Assembly: GCA_945874095.1 (NCBI GenBank)
Contig: CAMCFM010000133.1
Span: 1-9,175 of the forward strand
Length of the DNA: 9,175 nt
Direction of reading: 5' to 3'
Source of the DNA: Candidatus Kuenenia stuttgartensis
Lineage (GTDB): Bacteria; Planctomycetota; Planctomycetia; Isosphaerales; Isosphaeraceae
Shown here: positions 7,401-9,175 of the stretch, piece by piece
Numbering within the stretch: position 1 is the stretch's first letter
How the letters are laid out: the number at the start of each line of letters is the position of its first letter
Made by a program: the position numbers and the translations under genes
Notes under the pieces: model-generated
What the model was told of the DNA's origin: nothing
What the model saw: only the letters and a program-made list of their open reading frames with translations
Database searches by the model: none

Positions 7401-7734
7401 GTCCATTAATCTCAAATTCAGCGATGCCTTGAACGCTACAACGGCCAGCCGACTTTCGAACTTTCAAATCATAAGCTCTGCTGGTAGAGATAAAAGGTTC
7501 GGCACCAAAGATGACGTTTTGTTTAAAGTTGCTTCTGTCAAATACAATGCTTCCACACGAACGATAACCATCGTGCCTTCAGGCAGGCTTATTGTAAGCG
7601 CCAGAGGTCTTTTCACAATCAGGGCAATTGGCTTGACTGATAGCCTGGGCAGAGCGATTGATGGCAACCGTGACGGAGTAGCGGGCGGAGATCTCTTTGC
7701 AAAGCTGACGAAATCCGCCGTCAATTTAAGCTGA
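4468..7734 (+). CDS. Large extracellular protein with cyclophilin (PPIase) domain and PKD/cadherin-like modules
   Basis: Probably exported, 1088 residues from the ATG at 4468 (1109 from 4405). The basic N-terminus and LGLDKLEDRALMA (12-24) match the planctomycete extracellular signature. A cyclophilin domain spans about 77-230: FHRVIQNFMIQGGD has R120, F125, M126 and Q128, equivalent to CypA R55, F60, M61 and Q63; AMANSGKDTNGSQFFIT (163-179) and LDFNHAIFG (186-194) follow. It should catalyse prolyl cis-trans isomerisation. Segments 24-72 (TATDSDGDPLTYTV) and about 233-265 (FTVTVSDGKGGTDS) look like two halves of one cadherin-like domain split by the cyclophilin. Another Ig-like domain lies at about 270-372. 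Two 290-residue modules follow (374-663, 664-953), each with two WGDG PKD-like domains and one cadherin-like domain. The C-terminus (954-1088) has FSDALN, GTKDDVLF and IDGNRDGVAGGD, a common planctomycete tail. No transmembrane anchor or sortase motif is seen. Substrate unknown; possibly a surface folding or adhesion protein. Confidence 0.88.
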   Translation: MKARKNSRRFPLGLDKLEDRALMAAPVLAVIPNAQVPASKTFMLPVTATDSDGDPLTYTVTSDNGTVLSTVRTGHPYLKMSVANYGDMIFQLFDDIAPTTVNTIAGLANNGAYNGLIFHRVIQNFMIQGGDPNGTGTGSLLGSSQFNDEFSPEAIFSGTGQLAMANSGKDTNGSQFFITSGPQRFLDFNHAIFGQLVRGFDVQQAISAVPVNGSSKPLTSVVITSMSLVNNATDTVIQLKSTGVGTTRFTVTVSDGKGGTDSKTFTATSATDTTNDPPILGPVTNQVTYTNTSLNINLSAFDYENNPLTYGAQFADATPPGTFNITGNVVTVTPNTGYKGTFGFYFGVKETSATTRGSTSSPWDLQAIQITVGDPFSIATQAVDIQEGATLSNTVISKFTPLKPKSAASYTATIDWGDGRIDNGVVAAVGDGSYTVKGTGIYQRYGTYPIAISVKDNIDNVSISGSTTATITDAPVSVLFVTPVRPSGSGVINGTLAEITDNNPAGLASDLSASISWGDGTSSSGTITKLNGKFLVSGSKTYSSFGDFTISVTATSSGNQTASGSGSINIANAAPVFSVLDNQSVIVGRPLVFQAKATDSDIWQTLNYQLAANSPTFLSIQPDTGNITVGANAPLGSYTLTVIANDNGTPSQSTQKSVQILVAEPFTIATQPVNSQEGTSLANTIVTKFTPLKPKTSSTYTATITWGDGRIDNGFVSALGDGSYSVKGTGIYQKYGTYPIAITVKDDIDNVSISGTTTATVTDAPISMTFVSPIRSNGSGLINGTVAEITDNNSAGLASDLSAVINWGDGTSSPGNITKSNGKFLVSGSKTYSSFGTFTISVTTSSNGNQSASTSGNVVVANSAPIFSALSDQSVIAGSPLIFQAKATDSDSWQTLSYQLSGNIPNFISIQSANGNITVSSNATIGTYSVTIVANDNGAPSQSAIKTVQITVNPVPAPPALVKPLSITAVRLKSGQVTSINLKFSDALNATTASRLSNFQIISSAGRDKRFGTKDDVLFKVASVKYNASTRTITIVPSGRLIVSARGLFTIRAIGLTDSLGRAIDGNRDGVAGGDLFAKLTKSAVNLS
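5587..6456 (+). repeat. Intragenic tandem module, copy 1 (870 bp)
   Basis: Encodes residues 374-663 of the cyclophilin protein. It contains two PKD-like domains (WGDGRIDNG at residue 416, WGDGTSSSG at 517) and a cadherin-like domain ending in IANDNGTPSQS. Landmarks recur exactly 870 bp later, for example the WGDGRIDNG Trp codon at 5713 and 6583, and CAAGCCAAAGCCAC at 6247 and 7117. Confidence 0.92.
6457..7326 (+). repeat. Intragenic tandem module, copy 2 (870 bp)
   Basis: Encodes residues 664-953. It aligns to copy 1 end to end with no net insertion or deletion at the landmarks checked. Roughly 70 percent of residues are the same by eye; the blocks KGTGIYQ, YGTYPIAI, NGKFLVSGSKTYSSFG and VFQAKATDSD-like segments are almost unchanged. 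Differences are spread through the unit and many are synonymous, which points to an old duplication kept under selection. Confidence 0.92.
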
Positions 7735-7759
7735 CGCTTCTTTAATAAGCCTTTTCGAG

Positions 7760-7789
7760 TCGCAATGCTGGCAACTGCATTGCGATTTT
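7760..7789 (+). terminator. Rho-independent terminator after the cyclophilin gene
   Basis: Perfect 9-bp stem TCGCAATGC/GCATTGCGA with an 8-nt loop (TGGCAACT), followed directly by TTTT. It starts 25 bp after the TGA at 7734 and isolates moeA from upstream transcription. Confidence 0.8.
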
Positions 7790-7837
7790 CTCACCTTCTT
7801 ATTGACTTGTATCACCAAATTTTGAGAAAGTAATCGT

Positions 7838-9118
7838 ATGAGTATCCCCTCCGACAAATCTCCTATTTATGACCCGAGAGGCAAAGGCTTTCGCTGTCGA
7901 TCGACAGTTGCCAATCTGCAGGCATTAATCATGAATCACGTCGCTCAAATGAGCTCGGAAAATTGCGATACACGCGATGGGTTTCGTCGAGTTTTAGCTC
8001 AGTCCATCATCTCCGAAAAGCCAATTCCACCGTTCGACAGGGCCGCGATGGACGGGTTTGCTCTCAAAGCCAACGAAACCTTCGGATCTGATTATTATAC
8101 ACCTACAATTTTTACTATGATTGGTCAATCTCGCCCTGGTCTGGCATTTTCAGGGATCGTAAAAACCGGTGAGGCTGTCGCAATTGCAACCGGCGCCCCT
8201 ATTCCCGATGGAACGGATGCTGTTGTTCCTGTGGAATTTACCGAGATCAACGACGACCAGATCAAAGTCCGGGAGTCAGTCACGCCTGGCCGCCATATTG
8301 GCAAAACTGGCGAGGATGTTATGCCTGGAATTCAATTAATGAATGAAGGGAGAGTTCTGCGTCCTCAGGATCTTGGTCTTTTAAGTGGTCTTGGATTAAG
8401 TCAGATTTCCGTGATAAAAAAGCCTAAAATTGCAATCCTTATCACAGGAAATGAAATTCTACCAGCATTTGAATCGGGATCCGAGCACAAGATTGCTGAC
8501 ATGAATTCTCCGATGCTGATAAGCCTTGTCGAACGTGATGGAGGAGTGCCTTTTTTCATAGGCCCAGTGTGGGATATTCCCGAAATTCTTGCCTCCATGA
8601 TCTCCGAACTCGCAAATGATCCTAAAATTGATGCAATCTTTATTAATGGAGGCAGTTCGACTGGGCCAGAGGATTACGCACCCTCCATTCTTGCCAGTCA
8701 AGGCCAATTACTTGTTCATGGAGTGGCACTTCGACCAGCCAGCCCCACCGGCTTCGGCCTGATTGGTTCAACCCCCGTTCTACTACTTCCTGGGAATCCA
8801 GTCAGTTGCCTGTGCGCTTACGATTTTTTTGGATGCCGGATTGTCCGACAGCTTTCTGGCAGGAATCCGGAATGGCCATACCCCAAAAAACAGATGCAAC
8901 TTGCCCAGAAAGTTTCCTCCGTTTTGGGCAGAATGGACTACGTCAGAGTTCAGATCCGCAACGGTCCCAACGGAGAAATGGTCTACCCGCTGGCTGTGGG
9001 AGGCGCGTCGATCCTTTCCGGAACAACCAGAGCCGACGGCTTTATTGTGGTTCCTGACGATCTCGAAGGCTATCCGGAAGGGACAGAATTAACAGTTTGG
9101 TGTTATGATATTCCTTAG
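7838..9118 (+). CDS. moeA: Molybdopterin molybdenumtransferase MoeA
   Basis: Inserts molybdate into adenylylated molybdopterin, the last common step of molybdenum cofactor synthesis, in the cytoplasm. Its 426 residues are near the family's usual 400-odd. Visible motifs in order: PPFDRAAMDGFA (64-75), ATGAPIPDGTDAVV (117-130), GEDVMPG (158-164), LRPQDLGLL (174-182), ILITGNE (200-206), DMNSPML (221-227), the molybdopterin-binding GGSSTGPEDYAPS (271-283), VHGVALRPASPTGFG (293-307) and LLPGNPVSC (316-324), then a C-terminal beta domain (about 352-426). The acidic residues typical of the active site are present. The C-terminal block GRMDYVRV to TTRADGF resembles planctomycete MoeA as I remember it. 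The ATG at 7838 has a weak GAGAAAG 7 bp upstream and follows the terminator by 48 bp, so moeA should have its own promoter, which I could not place convincingly. Another coding start follows 19 bp after the stop. Confidence 0.95.
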   Translation: MSIPSDKSPIYDPRGKGFRCRSTVANLQALIMNHVAQMSSENCDTRDGFRRVLAQSIISEKPIPPFDRAAMDGFALKANETFGSDYYTPTIFTMIGQSRPGLAFSGIVKTGEAVAIATGAPIPDGTDAVVPVEFTEINDDQIKVRESVTPGRHIGKTGEDVMPGIQLMNEGRVLRPQDLGLLSGLGLSQISVIKKPKIAILITGNEILPAFESGSEHKIADMNSPMLISLVERDGGVPFFIGPVWDIPEILASMISELANDPKIDAIFINGGSSTGPEDYAPSILASQGQLLVHGVALRPASPTGFGLIGSTPVLLLPGNPVSCLCAYDFFGCRIVRQLSGRNPEWPYPKKQMQLAQKVSSVLGRMDYVRVQIRNGPNGEMVYPLAVGGASILSGTTRADGFIVVPDDLEGYPEGTELTVWCYDIP

Positions 9119-9137
9119 AATCATGTATGATATGTAA

Positions 9138-9175
9138 ATGGCAAAAGAACAGCAGCAATTTCTTGATGTAGTGGA
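9138..9175 (+). CDS. 5' end of a further gene, possibly a second MoeA-like protein
   Basis: ATG at 9138 opens a frame of 12 codons to the window edge (MAKEQQQFLDVV). FLDVV near the N-terminus recalls planctomycete molybdopterin-biosynthesis proteins, and the position 19 bp after moeA suggests cotranscription. Twelve residues are too few for a firm family call. No ribosome site is visible; TATGAT at 9126-9131 could instead be the -10 of a leaderless transcript. The product remains unproven. Confidence 0.4.
   Translation, partial: MAKEQQQFLDVV

Noticed and set aside
7802..7830. TTGACT at 7802-7807 as a -35 for moeA.
   Set aside because: No acceptable -10 occurs 16-18 bp downstream; the stretch there is GAGAAAG, more likely the ribosome site.

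Overview
The window looks like a piece of a mid-GC Planctomycetes chromosome. Three things suggest this: a secreted cyclophilin protein with the planctomycete N-terminal signature (Leu-Glu-Asp-Arg-x-Leu-Met-Ala) and a C-terminal Asp-Gly-Asn-x-Asp-Gly...Gly-Gly-Asp motif; a tyrosine recombinase whose N-terminus matches the integrases common in that phylum; and a MoeA of the type I associate with planctomycetes. No genus can be assigned from sequence alone.

Layout. Positions 1-1142 (minus strand) hold a tyrosine recombinase that runs off the left edge. Just upstream of it, 1188-1259 (minus) is tRNA-Gly(CCC), whose 3' end faces the integrase. This is the classic boundary of an integrative element: mobile DNA to the left, resident chromosome to the right. 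Between the tRNA and the next gene is a 108-bp divergent promoter region (1260-1367). From 1368 a FurA/PerR-type peroxide sensor (1368-1826) is followed after 16 bp by katG (1843-4020), forming an actinobacterial-style furA-katG operon. A hairpin with a short T-run (4053-4093) probably ends it.

A 447-bp gap (4021-4467) precedes a 1088-residue secreted protein (4468-7734). It has a cyclophilin-type peptidyl-prolyl isomerase domain, apparently inserted inside a cadherin/Ig-like domain, then two copies of a 290-residue module (870 bp each, no net length difference) and a planctomycete C-terminal domain. A clear intrinsic terminator (7760-7789) separates it from moeA (7838-9118), a molybdenum cofactor gene. 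At the right edge (9138) a further coding region begins, possibly a second MoeA-like protein.

How the genes work together. Only furA and katG form an evident functional unit: the regulator senses peroxide through its metal site and controls the peroxidase that removes peroxide. The operon promoter (-35 TTGACT, 16-bp spacer, -10 TATCAT) places the transcript start about at the furA ATG, so the message is probably leaderless. A 7-1-7 inverted repeat covering part of the -10, the start site and the ATG fits autorepression. The cyclophilin protein and moeA look like independent transcription units. Most families here are known. The regulatory architecture of furA-katG, the tRNA/integrase junction and the nested cyclophilin domain are the parts that merit checking.
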